A stretch of 64,000 nucleotides of DNA from Pseudoalteromonas lipolytica (GCF_001306915.1 NZ_LJTC01000006.1:774-64773), one strand, 5' to 3'. Counted from the stretch's first letter, positions 19,518-28,532 are shown. The notes: generated by a model from the sequence alone, not told the origin. Numbers and translations are program-made.

Positions 19518-20423
19518 CTATTTGTTAACAATGTAATTTAGAGCACCGCTAATTGAGGCTACTTGTGCATCAATACAAATGTCATCATTTGCTTGTGGAC
19601 TATCAGGGTAAACCTCTGTTGTTGTGACAAATTCTGCATCAGTTAAACCCATACATAAACCAAGCTTTTTCGCTTGGTAATTAATTACACCAAATTGAGT
19701 TTGTGGTACGCCAATTAATTGGTTATTTTCATCACTTGGTGCGATGTGGGTTACTTTTTCAACTGATTTTATAATCGCTGCCTGAAATGCATCATGCGGA
19801 CGCTCACTATCAGCGACAAGATAAAAGCCATCTGGGATATTCCAGTTATCGTGGGTCGTTGCATCACGAGCAGCTAGAGCAGGGCGAAACTCACTATTAT
19901 CAGTGTCTGTCGTTTCATGTAGGTCAATATGCACATAAGGTGCAATAGTGTTATCGGCTAAATATTGCATAATTGCTGCAGACTCTTCAGCGGGGCTATC
20001 TGCATAGAAAGAGCGATTTGGATCCGTGGCATTTGGATTCCAGCGGTTAATCGTTTCATATCCCCAAGGGCTGATACACGGAGCCACTAAAATATTAAAA
20101 TCAGCAAAGTAGTCTTTGGCACTTCTCTTAGCAAACGCTAAAGCACCATGCACGCCACTTGTTTCATAACCATGAACACCACCGGTAACCAGCACAACAG
20201 GTTTATCAGCTTGCCATTGTTTGCTCTTTAAAATGTAAAGAGGGTATTTGTCGCTGTCGTAACTTAATGCGCCATATTGCTCAATATTGAAATCGCTTGA
20301 TAAAGAGTCTAGTTGCGATACAACATCATCTAAATAGCTACGCTTTACTGACTGTAATTCAAACCATGCTTTCTTATCTTCTTTGTTCCACGGCCTACCA
20401 GGGGTTCCTATAGGGTAACTCAT
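19518..20423 (-). CDS. M14 family metallocarboxypeptidase-like protein
   Basis: No signal peptide is present. Zinc ligands are visible: H and E in GGVHGYETSG and the second His in HIDLHETTD. The family includes aspartoacylase/succinylglutamate-desuccinylase-like and peptidoglycan-active members; the substrate is unknown. ATG at 20423 has AAGG at good spacing and begins MSYPIGTPG, giving 301 residues. A TTG at 20486 would add 21 residues and abut the stop of the upstream PilZ-like gene. The two minus-strand genes are probably co-transcribed. Confidence 0.8.
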   Translation of the reverse strand: MSYPIGTPGRPWNKEDKKAWFELQSVKRSYLDDVVSQLDSLSSDFNIEQYGALSYDSDKYPLYILKSKQWQADKPVVLVTGGVHGYETSGVHGALAFAKRSAKDYFADFNILVAPCISPWGYETINRWNPNATDPNRSFYADSPAEESAAIMQYLADNTIAPYVHIDLHETTDTDNSEFRPALAARDATTHDNWNIPDGFYLVADSERPHDAFQAAIIKSVEKVTHIAPSDENNQLIGVPQTQFGVINYQAKKLGLCMGLTDAEFVTTTEVYPDSPQANDDICIDAQVASISGALNYIVNK

Positions 20424-20486
20424 AAAATACCTTGTTGTGACTTGCTGCAAAACGCCAAGCTTATCTAAGCTGTTAAGCTGCTGCAA

Positions 20487-21077
20487 CTAGATAAGCTCAG
20501 TAGTAAAGTTACCTTGCTCGTACAGCTTTGCATGATGGTGCTTATGGGTCTCAAATAAGTAATTACGAAGTGCATCTTCACCTTGGCACACTTTCACTAT
20601 TTTTCCGGCAATTCCTTTGCTGGTCGTTCTTATTGGCTTTATGCTAAGAATAACCTGTTCTTCACTCGGTAAATTAAATGCCAACAGTATTTCTTTATTG
20701 AGAATAGGAGTTTGACGCTTTGGCTTGAGTAACACGCCTGTGCTTGATAAAGACAGTATCTGAAATTGCTCTGTGTGAATTTCGAGATCAGGCGTACGCC
20801 AGCTGCGTTCGATGCCTTTGGTGTCTATTACTTCTGGTGCGCTAAGTACAGGGATCAGTTGGCCATTCTCGTCCTTGGTAAATTCAAGCGGAAACCACAA
20901 TTGATAAATCCCCACTTCAGCAAGCAGTGTCAGTTTGGCATTGGTAAGTAAGCCGTTTAATTTATCAGGCAAATTGAGCCTAATAGACATTTTTGTGTCG
21001 GTTGGATCGCTATCAGTCCGTTCTGCCTCGAATAAACGGTTGAAAAAAGTGAGTTCTTGTTCGGATAAATGTGCCAT
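20487..21077 (-). CDS. Divergent PilZ-like protein
   Basis: The 196-residue product has a C-terminal half resembling a PilZ domain, the c-di-GMP receptor fold: a basic/hydrophobic strand pattern, then LSLSSTGVLLKPK in place of the usual D/NxSxxG motif. The N-terminal arginine motif is not clear (MSIRLNLP is the nearest), so ligand binding is doubtful. It is the first gene of a unit with the M14 peptidase gene and is divergent from the AI-2E family permease. Confidence 0.55.
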   Translation of the reverse strand: MAHLSEQELTFFNRLFEAERTDSDPTDTKMSIRLNLPDKLNGLLTNAKLTLLAEVGIYQLWFPLEFTKDENGQLIPVLSAPEVIDTKGIERSWRTPDLEIHTEQFQILSLSSTGVLLKPKRQTPILNKEILLAFNLPSEEQVILSIKPIRTTSKGIAGKIVKVCQGEDALRNYLFETHKHHHAKLYEQGNFTTELI

Positions 21078-21229
21078 ATAAAGCTCCTTTTAAAGCACGC
21101 TTAGTTATATGTATCATAAATTGTTCAAATTATGCACGTATAAACAGCATTAATTGTGCCAGCAGCTTTGTGATTTATTTTGCGACGTATTTCACTTACA
21201 CTGATAAAAAAACTAACAAGGATTTTATT

Positions 21230-22267
21230 TTGTCGAGCCTGACTGGTGTAAATAAAAGTTTAGTGATATTTGCTGCTTTAGTCGTTGTTTTAGCTGGTAT
21301 TAAAGCTGCAAGTGTGATTGTTATCCCATTTGTATTGGCAGCCTTTATTGCCATTATTTGTAATCCCTTAATTCGTTTCTTTGCCAAATACGGTATCCCT
21401 AAAGGCATTGCTGTTGTATTTGTGATGTTGATGATTGTCGGTGTAGGGATAAGCCTTGCCGGGTTGGTTGGGCAATCGATGACCGATTTCTCTGAAAAGC
21501 TGCCTGAGTACAAAGCACAACTAAAAGAAGAATTTGTCTGGGTGGTCAATGTTGCAGCGAGTTATAACATCCTGATTGATAAAGAGCAGATTATTTCTTT
21601 ATTCGATCCGGGCAAAATGATTGATGTTGCAACCAACATGCTCACAGGCCTCGGTGGCGTGATGGCTAACTTGTTTTTGATCATCCTAACCGTGGTGTTC
21701 ATGTTGTTTGAAGGACCTATGCTGAGTAAAAAAGTGCATTTAGCACTGGACGATCCTGAAATGAAAATGCAGCAGGTTGATCGCTTTTTAGATTCAATTA
21801 ATTCTTATCTGGCTATTAAAACGCTGGTTAGCTTAGGCACAGGTATGCTTGCAGGCTTTATGCTGTGGGCACTTGATGTTGATTACTTTGTACTTTGGGG
21901 TGTAGTGGCGTTTATGCTTAATTACATTCCAAACATAGGCTCTATCATTGCTGCGGTGCCTCCTGTGTTACTTGCTTTGATAACTCAAGGCCCACTGGTT
22001 GCAGGGTTTATTGCTGGCGGATATTTGGTTATTAACACCGTAATGGGTAACATTGTTGAACCGCGCTTTATGGGTAAAGGGTTGGGTTTATCGACGCTGG
22101 TGGTGTTTTTATCGTTAATATTCTGGGGCTGGCTGATGGGGACCGTGGGCATGTTGTTGTCAGTCCCATTAACCATGATAGTTAAAATAGCCTTAGAGAC
22201 TAGTCAAGAAGGGCGATGGTTAGCTACCTTGCTTGGCAATGGAGAAGAGCTAAAACTTGAAGAGTAA
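21230..22267 (+). CDS. AI-2E family transporter (PerM-like)
   Basis: A 345-residue membrane protein with about seven to eight hydrophobic segments and the family's conserved C-terminal stretch (LNYIPNIGSIIAAVPP, GNIVEPRFMGKGLGLS). Members are proposed exporters; E. coli TqsA exports AI-2 but PerM-like ones have other or unknown cargo, including sodium/proton exchange in some. The TTG at 21230 is chosen because AAGGA lies seven bases upstream and the product then begins at a normal place; the open frame further upstream overlaps the divergent gene. The stop codon meets the repeat element at 22267. Confidence 0.87.
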   Translation: MSSLTGVNKSLVIFAALVVVLAGIKAASVIVIPFVLAAFIAIICNPLIRFFAKYGIPKGIAVVFVMLMIVGVGISLAGLVGQSMTDFSEKLPEYKAQLKEEFVWVVNVAASYNILIDKEQIISLFDPGKMIDVATNMLTGLGGVMANLFLIILTVVFMLFEGPMLSKKVHLALDDPEMKMQQVDRFLDSINSYLAIKTLVSLGTGMLAGFMLWALDVDYFVLWGVVAFMLNYIPNIGSIIAAVPPVLLALITQGPLVAGFIAGGYLVINTVMGNIVEPRFMGKGLGLSTLVVFLSLIFWGWLMGTVGMLLSVPLTMIVKIALETSQEGRWLATLLGNGEELKLEE

Positions 22268-22428
22268 TACCAATCCGCAATAATACTTAATCATTTTGAG
22301 GGATTAAACCTGTCGCTATCTGCGTTAAAAATTTCTGATTTAGAACAACTAAATAACGAAATTTTTGCCTTGCTATCAACGAGGTTTTCTTGCCTCAAAT
22401 TAGACCACTTAATTAAGCGAATTGGTAT
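22267..22428. repeat. 162-bp palindromic-ended non-coding element
   Basis: The terminal inverted repeats begin ATACCAAT and end ATTGGTAT. Inside, AAAATTTC and GAAATTTT form a second dyad around the centre. ACTTAAT occurs twice, at 22285 and 22407. No gene is inside. A 40-bp relative lies at 10000-10039. It looks like a MITE or a structured intergenic repeat; no transposase is in the window. Confidence 0.75.
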
Positions 22429-22452
22429 AAAAAGGCGCTTAAGCGCCTTTTT
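22429..22452. terminator. Bidirectional terminator after the AI-2E permease gene
   Basis: The exact palindrome AAAGGCGCTTAAGCGCCTTT is flanked by A and T runs and separates convergent genes. It follows the repeat element directly. Confidence 0.8.
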
Positions 22453-22477
22453 GTCCATGAAAATCTGTGAGTTGCTA

Positions 22478-22894
22478 TTACTTTAGAGGTCGCTGTAAAA
22501 CCTGCACATGGTTTTTTAGGATCTCAATTTCACATTGCTTGTAGGCAATAGCGGCTTTCGTACTATTTGGCATTTTTTGTAGATAACGCCAACGACAGCT
22601 GTCTTCTAAATAACGCTCTTGGTTCTTGATGCTGCGATTAAAAATCGGTAGCAATTGGCTGTTACCGCTATCCTCTTTGATTTTCTCAAGATCCATAGTG
22701 AGCTTATTAATCCACATCTTTTGGTCACGCTGCAGATCGGCGATAACTTGATCAAGACATTGAATATAGCGTTTGGTGTCATCGGTATTGTTGCTAGCAA
22801 GCTCACACGTTTGCTCTGCTTGAGCATGCGATGCACTCGCAATTAAAGCTAGAAAGCTGCCCTTAACGAGTGTTGATGTTTTATTTTTTATCAT
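22478..22894 (-). CDS. Exported LprI-like cysteine-containing protein
   Basis: The 138-residue product has a signal peptide (hydrophobic core SFLALIASASHAQA) and then a helical body with four spaced cysteines (QTCELA, QCLDQV, SCRWRY, KQCEIEI). The pattern resembles the LprI/DUF1311 type, some of which inhibit lysozyme; this is tentative. Its start overlaps the end of the sensor kinase gene by 14 bp, so it is the last gene of the PepSY-phoP-phoQ operon. Confidence 0.6.
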   Translation of the reverse strand: MIKNKTSTLVKGSFLALIASASHAQAEQTCELASNNTDDTKRYIQCLDQVIADLQRDQKMWINKLTMDLEKIKEDSGNSQLLPIFNRSIKNQERYLEDSCRWRYLQKMPNSTKAAIAYKQCEIEILKNHVQVLQRPLK

Positions 22895-24218
22895 GGTAAT
22901 TAAACTCTAATATAAACTCAGCACCGGCTAGTTTCTCTGCATCTTTAATGGTTAAGGTGCCATTATACGAGTTGACTAAATCCGACACGATAGCCATGCC
23001 GACACCGTGGCCACTTTCATAGGTATCGAGTCTGGTACCGCGAGTCAGTAATGATTCACGCTTGTGCTCAGGGACACCTGGGCCATCATCACTTATACTG
23101 AGGGTTAACTTTTTGTTCTGCTTAACCTTTATATCGACCTGTGAACGGCAAGCTTTACAGGCATTATCGATTAAATTACCAAGTAGTTCCATCAAATCTG
23201 TTTTATCACCCAAGAAATAGTCTTTTTCACTAACCTCTGAGGTAAATATAATATCTTTGTCGCGATAAACCTTGCTCATCGCGCTTATAATTGAGTCAAT
23301 AACAGGCTTGATATGAGTTTGTTTCTTCCATGTGTCAGACGCACCTGTTGCAGCGCGCTTTAACTGGTGTTCGATCATCACATTAATTCGGTCTAGCTGC
23401 TCTTGTGCATCTGCATCATTGGCTAAAGGGCTTGATTTAAGCACTGCCAAAGGCGTTTTTAATGCATGAGCAAGGTCGCTTAACGAAGCACGGTAACGCT
23501 CTTTTTGGCGTTGCTGCGATTCAAGCAATAAGTTTAAATCGGCTTTAATAGTTTGTAGTTCAACCGGGTAAAGACCTTTAATTTGTTGGTTATCACCCGA
23601 CTCAATGGCTTTAATTTCTTTATCGAGTCGTTGCAGTGGTCTTGCACTCCAAACAAAACCAATCGCCATGAGTGCAGCAATGGACACTCCCATGACATAC
23701 ATCCAATTTACGAGTGTCTGCTTAAAGCCATCCATCAACCTCAGTAGGGCATCATTACGCTTTAATAGGATAAAACGTGCATGCTCAGATTGATCAATGT
23801 TTTCTAAAATAACGGTAAGGGTTAACTGCCAGTACACGGTATTGTTGTATTCAACCCGACGAAAATCCGCAGAGCCAGCTGGGGCTTCAAAGTTATCAGG
23901 AATAAAGTTGATATTGGTCGCCGATTCAGAATACCAAACTGGTAAGTCACCGCGATAAACCATCGCGTAGGTATCTGAGTTTAATCGATTTAGCTCTGGC
24001 GTTAAGATGGTGCTAGGCATAACTATGCCACGTTCAGTGAAATCAACTTCAGAAATTAATGAATATAAGTGAGCTTCGAGGGTTTTTTCGGTCGCTTCGA
24101 CCAAAGAGGCGTAGTAAGCCTTACCAATTGAGAAAAACAGAATTGGTAGGGCGACTAATAAAACAAAGACAAGGATAAATCCTTGCCTTACTTTAAGCGG
24201 TATTTGCGATGCTACCAC
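22881..24218 (-). CDS. PhoQ-like sensor histidine kinase
   Basis: The 445-residue kinase has two membrane segments (about 13-33 and 167-188) flanking a periplasmic sensor domain, a HAMP-like linker, a HisKA motif with phosphoacceptor His in SDLAHALKTPLAVLK, and an ATPase domain with N box NLIDNACKAC, DDGPGVP and GHGVGMAI. The H-box wording and partner regulator are those of PhoQ-type kinases, which sense magnesium, pH or cationic peptides. It overlaps the regulator gene by 7 bp. Whether it senses the classical PhoQ signals is unknown. Confidence 0.88.
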   Translation of the reverse strand: MVASQIPLKVRQGFILVFVLLVALPILFFSIGKAYYASLVEATEKTLEAHLYSLISEVDFTERGIVMPSTILTPELNRLNSDTYAMVYRGDLPVWYSESATNINFIPDNFEAPAGSADFRRVEYNNTVYWQLTLTVILENIDQSEHARFILLKRNDALLRLMDGFKQTLVNWMYVMGVSIAALMAIGFVWSARPLQRLDKEIKAIESGDNQQIKGLYPVELQTIKADLNLLLESQQRQKERYRASLSDLAHALKTPLAVLKSSPLANDADAQEQLDRINVMIEHQLKRAATGASDTWKKQTHIKPVIDSIISAMSKVYRDKDIIFTSEVSEKDYFLGDKTDLMELLGNLIDNACKACRSQVDIKVKQNKKLTLSISDDGPGVPEHKRESLLTRGTRLDTYESGHGVGMAIVSDLVNSYNGTLTIKDAEKLAGAEFILEFNYHDKK

Positions 24219-24886
24219 TGACTTTTAAGCCTATAACCACGGCCGCGTAATGTTTCTACTGGGTTAAGGGTACCATCAGGGTCAAGCTTCTTACGTAAAC
24301 GCAATACGAAAACTTCGATTACGTTTGAATCAAGGTCAAAGTCTTGGTCGTAAATGTGCTCAGTTAGTTCAGATTTAGAAATTACCTTTTGTGGATTAAC
24401 CATTAGGTATTCTAAAACTTTGTATTCGTATGCCGTTAAGCTAAGTTCTTTATCGTTAACCCATACTTGCTGTGAGCGAGTATGAATTTTAATAGGGCCA
24501 GCTGTCATTTCTGGGTTTGCTTTACCGGCGCTACGGCGGATAAGCGCATTACAGCGGGCAATTAGCTCTTCAACGTGGAAAGGTTTAGTTAGGTAGTCAT
24601 CTGCACCTGCATCTAAGCCTTCTACTTTATCTTGCCAACGGTCACGTGCCGTTAAAATCAAAATAGGAATGGTAATACCTTGTGCACGTGCTTTGGTAAT
24701 TAGTTCAATACCATCAACTTTAGGTAAGCCTAAATCGACTACCGCCATATCTAGCGGGTATTCGGTAATATGGAATAAACCAGCTTCACCATCGTGACAA
24801 AGGTCAACGCTGTAACGCTCTTTTTCTAGGGCATTACGAAGGTTATCTGCTAAGTGTAAATCATCTTCAATAACTAAAATTCGCAT
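24212..24886 (-). CDS. PhoP-like response regulator
   Basis: A 224-residue OmpR-family regulator. The receiver has the acidic pair ED at 7-8, the phosphoacceptor Asp in VVDLGLPKVDG and Lys in TKPFHVEEL. The C-terminal winged helix carries VIEVFVLRLRKKL and ends RGRGYRLKSQW. The recognition region is close to PhoP. The order is PepSY gene, this gene, kinase gene, on the minus strand. It probably controls its own operon. Confidence 0.92.
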   Translation of the reverse strand: MRILVIEDDLHLADNLRNALEKERYSVDLCHDGEAGLFHITEYPLDMAVVDLGLPKVDGIELITKARAQGITIPILILTARDRWQDKVEGLDAGADDYLTKPFHVEELIARCNALIRRSAGKANPEMTAGPIKIHTRSQQVWVNDKELSLTAYEYKVLEYLMVNPQKVISKSELTEHIYDQDFDLDSNVIEVFVLRLRKKLDPDGTLNPVETLRGRGYRLKSQW

Positions 24887-24888
24887 TC

Positions 24889-25140
24889 TTAATCCTTTTT
24901 CACTTCGCCAGTCTTTTTGTTCACATGGACATCAACCACGTGGCCGTTCGTTTTTAAAATTCTTACGGTAAATACTTTATCTTGCTCTGTGATTTTTAGG
25001 GTTCGGCCGTCTTCAGACTTTTTGGCGATCGTCACAGCCTGCTTTTTAGTCACCTCTTGGGCTTGTTTCTTATTGGCATCAGCATGAAAGCTTGATAATG
25101 CAAATAAAAGACTAAAACTGAAGGCTAATAATATGCGCAT
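24889..25140 (-). CDS. Small exported PepSY-like protein
   Basis: The 83-residue product has a signal peptide (residues 1-22, AFSFSLLFALSSFHADA) and one PepSY-like domain ending in VHVNKKTGEVKK. Single PepSY proteins are periplasmic and often sit beside two-component systems. It is first in the operon and its stop lies two bases before the response regulator start, so translation may be linked. A sensory accessory role is an inference. Confidence 0.8.
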   Translation of the reverse strand: MRILLAFSFSLLFALSSFHADANKKQAQEVTKKQAVTIAKKSEDGRTLKITEQDKVFTVRILKTNGHVVDVHVNKKTGEVKKD

Positions 25141-25291
25141 GACGGGGAACTCCTAAACCAGACCCATTTAGTTTAATTAACCAATTAACTAAAATTCAAG
25201 TAATTACGTTAAATTCTGTAATTCAATAGCCAAATCTTAGTTAATAAGCCGTGAACAAACACTGAATTATTGATTCAGTTAAGTTCAGAGG
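25141..25291 (-). promoter_or_regulatory. Promoter region of the PepSY-phoP-phoQ operon
   Basis: On the minus strand this region contains closely spaced GTTAAT repeats, roughly like PhoP-box half sites but with an eight-base rather than eleven-base period. A hairpin CTGAAT/ATTCAG at 25261-25278 followed by T-rich sequence may terminate the yciI transcript. Confidence 0.35.
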
Positions 25292-25591
25292 TTAACCAAA
25301 TACTTTTTTAAATGGTTTTACGACTGAGTTGTCGTAAACACCCGCCGCAATATACGGATCGTTTGCAGCCCATTCACGTGCTGCTTCTAACGACTCAAAC
25401 TCAGCAACCACTAATGAACCAGTAAAACCAGCGTCAGCCGGATCTTCACTATCAATGGCTGGCAATGGGCCTGCCGTAAATAAACGGTTTTGATCGTCTA
25501 ATTCTTGAAGGCGTGCTAAGTGAGCAGGACGTGCAGATTTGCGAGCTTCTAAACTATTTTCAACATCCGTTGAATAAATCATATACAGCAT
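25292..25591 (-). CDS. yciI: YciI family protein
   Basis: The 99-residue protein begins [18 protein letters not shown] and holds the YciI ferredoxin-like core with the conserved His in RPAHLARL and the GPLPA loop with the downstream acidic residues. The biochemical role of YciI is not settled. In E. coli yciI lies near tonB, yciB and trp; here yciB and the trp operon also follow within a few kilobases, which supports the assignment. Confidence 0.9.
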   Translation of the reverse strand: MLYMIYSTDVENSLEARKSARPAHLARLQELDDQNRLFTAGPLPAIDSEDPADAGFTGSLVVAEFESLEAAREWAANDPYIAAGVYDNSVVKPFKKVFG

Positions 25592-25767
25592 GGTGTGTTC
25601 TCAATGTTATTTTTAAAAAATAGTAGCATATTCTTAGCAATAGACGAGAGATTATTCGCGTAATAATCTTTACACAAACCCATATAACTTTAACTTATAA
25701 AGCTTGAAATACGCGGTGTAACACTGGTAGAGTCGCTGGGTTGAGAAAATAATAATAAGGTTTTTAA

Positions 25768-27192
25768 ATGAGCGAAAAACGTGAGCATTTTAGCTCCCGC
25801 CTCGGTTTTATTTTAGCGGCAGCCGGTTCTGCTGTAGGTATCGGAAACTTAGTAGGTTTTCCTGTTTCAGCCACAAAAAACGGCGGTGGTGCTTTCCTTT
25901 TAGTCTATGCATTGTTTGTCATTTTTATCTGTTTGCCAGTGATGATGGCTGAAATGGCCATGGGTCGTAAAGCGCAAAAAGATCCACTAGGTTCATACAA
26001 ATTTTTAGCGGGTAATGATCCAAAATGGAACTTTGCTGGCTTTTTAGCTGTATTAACGCCATTTATGATTGCTGTTTTTTACATGGTGATCACGGTATGG
26101 ATTTTCGGTTATTTATCGCAAACCGCTTTTGGTAATCTAGATGCCTTGGCGCAGCCGGATAATTTTGGCACCTTTATCAATAGCTACACCGTGTTTGGTT
26201 ATATGGCCGTGGTTGCCATCATCGTTAACTTGATTTTAGTGGGTGGTGTTAAAGAAGGTATTGAAAAAGCGGCTAAGTTTATGATGCCAGCTTTATTTGT
26301 ACTACTCACCGCGTTGGTTGTATACGTACTAACTCTTGATAACGCAATGGCCGGTGTTAAGTACTATGTTGTTCCTGACTTTTCAAAAATGGATGCCAGC
26401 GTATTAAATGGTGCATTAGCTCAAGCGTTTTTCTCGTTGTCACTGGGTATGGGTATCTTAATGACCTATGCATCGTATATTTCTAAGAAAGATGACATTG
26501 TTGGTAGTGCAAAAATGGTTGCAGTCACTGACTCGATGGTGGCATTCATTGCTGGTCTAATGGTGCTTCCAGCTATTTTCAGTTTTAACCCAGATACTGA
26601 CCCTAGTAATTTATCAGATTCGTCAGTATCGATGATTTTTGTCTACCTACCAAAAATTTTATTAGCGTTACAAGCTGATATTGGCTACGTGGGTGCATCA
26701 ATTGTTGCGTTTGTATTCTTCTTACTTGTCTTTTTTGCTGCAATTACGTCACTTGTATCAATTGTAGAGGTGCCAACAGCGACTTTAAGCGACCGCAAAG
26801 GTATTAGCCGTAAAAAAGCACTGGCTATCTTAACTTTATCTACAGGTGTTTTAACTGTGCTGTGTACAATGTCATTTGGTATGGTTGACTCGCTTACAAA
26901 GTTTGTTAGCTATGGCGGTGCAGATAAGAGCTTATTTGATATTGTTTATGATGTGTTTTACGACACAATTTTACCGCTTAACGGTTTAATGGTGTGTTTA
27001 TTCGTTATGTATCGTTGGAAAAAAGCAAACTTGTCGGCAGAGTTAAGCCAAGGCTGTGAAGGCTATATTGGCAGCTTCACAGAGAAGTATGTGAACTTCT
27101 CACTATCAACGTTTATCCCTGCCATTTTATTACTAATCTTTGTAAATACGGTGGCGACTAAGTTTTTTGCATTTAGTATTTTCGGATTTTAA
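25768..27192 (+). CDS. Sodium-dependent NSS family transporter
   Basis: A 474-residue neurotransmitter:sodium symporter family protein. The N-terminal signature SRLGFILAAAGSAVGIGNLVGFP forms the unwound first helix that binds sodium and substrate; about eleven to twelve hydrophobic segments follow. Bacterial members such as LeuT and TnaT import amino acids or related compounds; the substrate here is unknown. It is a single gene with its own terminator. Confidence 0.93.
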   Translation: MSEKREHFSSRLGFILAAAGSAVGIGNLVGFPVSATKNGGGAFLLVYALFVIFICLPVMMAEMAMGRKAQKDPLGSYKFLAGNDPKWNFAGFLAVLTPFMIAVFYMVITVWIFGYLSQTAFGNLDALAQPDNFGTFINSYTVFGYMAVVAIIVNLILVGGVKEGIEKAAKFMMPALFVLLTALVVYVLTLDNAMAGVKYYVVPDFSKMDASVLNGALAQAFFSLSLGMGILMTYASYISKKDDIVGSAKMVAVTDSMVAFIAGLMVLPAIFSFNPDTDPSNLSDSSVSMIFVYLPKILLALQADIGYVGASIVAFVFFLLVFFAAITSLVSIVEVPTATLSDRKGISRKKALAILTLSTGVLTVLCTMSFGMVDSLTKFVSYGGADKSLFDIVYDVFYDTILPLNGLMVCLFVMYRWKKANLSAELSQGCEGYIGSFTEKYVNFSLSTFIPAILLLIFVNTVATKFFAFSIFGF

Positions 27193-27209
27193 AGACCAGT
27201 TCAATACTT

Positions 27210-27236
27210 AGCCGCGCACTTTGCGCGGCTTTTTTA
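27210..27236 (+). terminator. Terminator of the NSS transporter gene
   Basis: A stem GCCGCGCA/TGCGCGGC with a small loop is followed by six T, 18 bases after the stop. Confidence 0.9.
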
Positions 27237-27247
27237 TGCCTATTAAA

Positions 27248-27886
27248 TTAAAAGGCCCCCGCATCGAGCACATCACCCAAGCCAAGGGTAAACATCCAAA
27301 GTCCCCATAAGCTGTGTTCAATTACACACACGAAGGTCGAGCGGCTTTGCGCATAGGTGTAAGAAAAAAGCAGCCCCCCTAAAAATGCCAACAATACGGC
27401 CAATACATTTGCATAGACAATATGCGCCAACGCAAACACCGATGCGCTGACAATAATACGCACCGTTTTACTTGGCATAATGCGTTTGTAGCGATGGAAA
27501 AAATAGGTTCTAAAAATAAGCTCTTGCGGCATCACCGATAAAATAGGGTAGAGCAATAACAACATTAGCCAATCGTTAAATGAGTTTCGTGGCAGTGAAA
27601 ACCAGTTTTCTTGATTCATGATCCCGTAAAACATTCCAGAGAATAGCGCCCCTAAAAAAAAGAAACTAAATAAGCGACGTTTTACCGCACTAAATTGCCC
27701 AAGGCTTGTTAAACGAAAGCGTTTAAAATGGGGATCAGATAAAAGCAGCATGCCGCACACGGCCATTAAAATAATAAGGGCAGGAATAAGCCAGTTAGCG
27801 AGATAGGCACGAAGAAAAAAGCCTAATAGCGGCAGAGAAACAAATATGAGGGTAAATTCAAGCCAGCGGTATTGGTTAGCGTTCAA
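27248..27886 (-). CDS. CPBP family intramembrane protease-like protein
   Basis: The 212-residue membrane protein has about six hydrophobic segments. The CPBP/CAAX-protease motifs are present: PQELIFRTYFF (E122, R126), FALAH (H155) and EHSLWG (H191). In the first motif the usual EExxxR reads QExxxR, so one of the two glutamates is Gln. The active-site Glu of the family is usually the first, so activity is uncertain. It lies on the minus strand in line with yciB. Confidence 0.8.
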   Translation of the reverse strand: MNANQYRWLEFTLIFVSLPLLGFFLRAYLANWLIPALIILMAVCGMLLLSDPHFKRFRLTSLGQFSAVKRRLFSFFFLGALFSGMFYGIMNQENWFSLPRNSFNDWLMLLLLYPILSVMPQELIFRTYFFHRYKRIMPSKTVRIIVSASVFALAHIVYANVLAVLLAFLGGLLFSYTYAQSRSTFVCVIEHSLWGLWMFTLGLGDVLDAGAF

Positions 27887-27944
27887 TGTCGTCTCAGCGT
27901 GTTTTTTGCTTACGCTAACAAGCTAAGACGACAGATTTATGACA

Positions 27945-28532
27945 TTAAGATTGCTTTGGATCTTTCTCTTCGTCATCTTCTGGTAAGTATTTGAACAGGG
28001 TGATGATCGTTGCTAACACGCAAACAAAGGTAATGCCCATTAAGCCAAACACTTTAAAGTTAACCCAAAAATCGAGCGAGAAGTTATAGGCAATGTAGAT
28101 ATTCAGCGCCGAGATACCTGCAGTCACCGCAACCCAAAATAGGTTAAGCTTATTCCAGAGCGCTTCAGGTACGTTGATTTCTTGTTTACTCTCAGAGGCA
28201 TTTTCTAAAATCGAGCTAAGTGCTTTTTTCACTAGGTTTTTGCCAAGAATATAGCGGCTTACTAACAAAGTAACACTGAAAATGGCATACACAATGGTGG
28301 CTTTCCATTTTACGAACTGCTCGTCGTGGAACACTAAGGTGAGGGTACCTAACACCACCGCTATAGCAAAAAAAACCCAGTGACGGGTCGGCACTTTACC
28401 ATCTTTAAAATAACAGTAAGCAACTTGAATTAAGGTGGTTAGCATCAGCAAGGCTGTTGCCCAATAAATATCAACTAACTTGAAAACCGCAAAAAATAAA
28501 ATCAGCGGGATGTATTCAATAATCGCATGCAT
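27945..28532 (-). CDS. yciB: Inner-membrane septation protein YciB/IspZ
   Basis: The 195-residue protein has five to six membrane segments and the conserved MHAIIEYIPLILFFAVFKL start and PEALWNKLNLFW stretch of the YciB/IspA family. E. coli YciB affects envelope integrity and interacts with cell elongation and division proteins. A charged acidic tail ends the protein. Its presence near yciI and trp mirrors the enterobacterial order in rearranged form. Confidence 0.92.
   Translation of the reverse strand: MHAIIEYIPLILFFAVFKLVDIYWATALLMLTTLIQVAYCYFKDGKVPTRHWVFFAIAVVLGTLTLVFHDEQFVKWKATIVYAIFSVTLLVSRYILGKNLVKKALSSILENASESKQEINVPEALWNKLNLFWVAVTAGISALNIYIAYNFSLDFWVNFKVFGLMGITFVCVLATIITLFKYLPEDDEEKDPKQS

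Noticed and set aside
22267-22428. Insertion sequence
   Set aside because: It has inverted ends but no coding capacity and no transposase; called a repeat element only.
25141-25291. Canonical PhoP box
   Set aside because: GTTAAT repeats are present but their spacing is eight bases rather than eleven, so only a loose resemblance is claimed.
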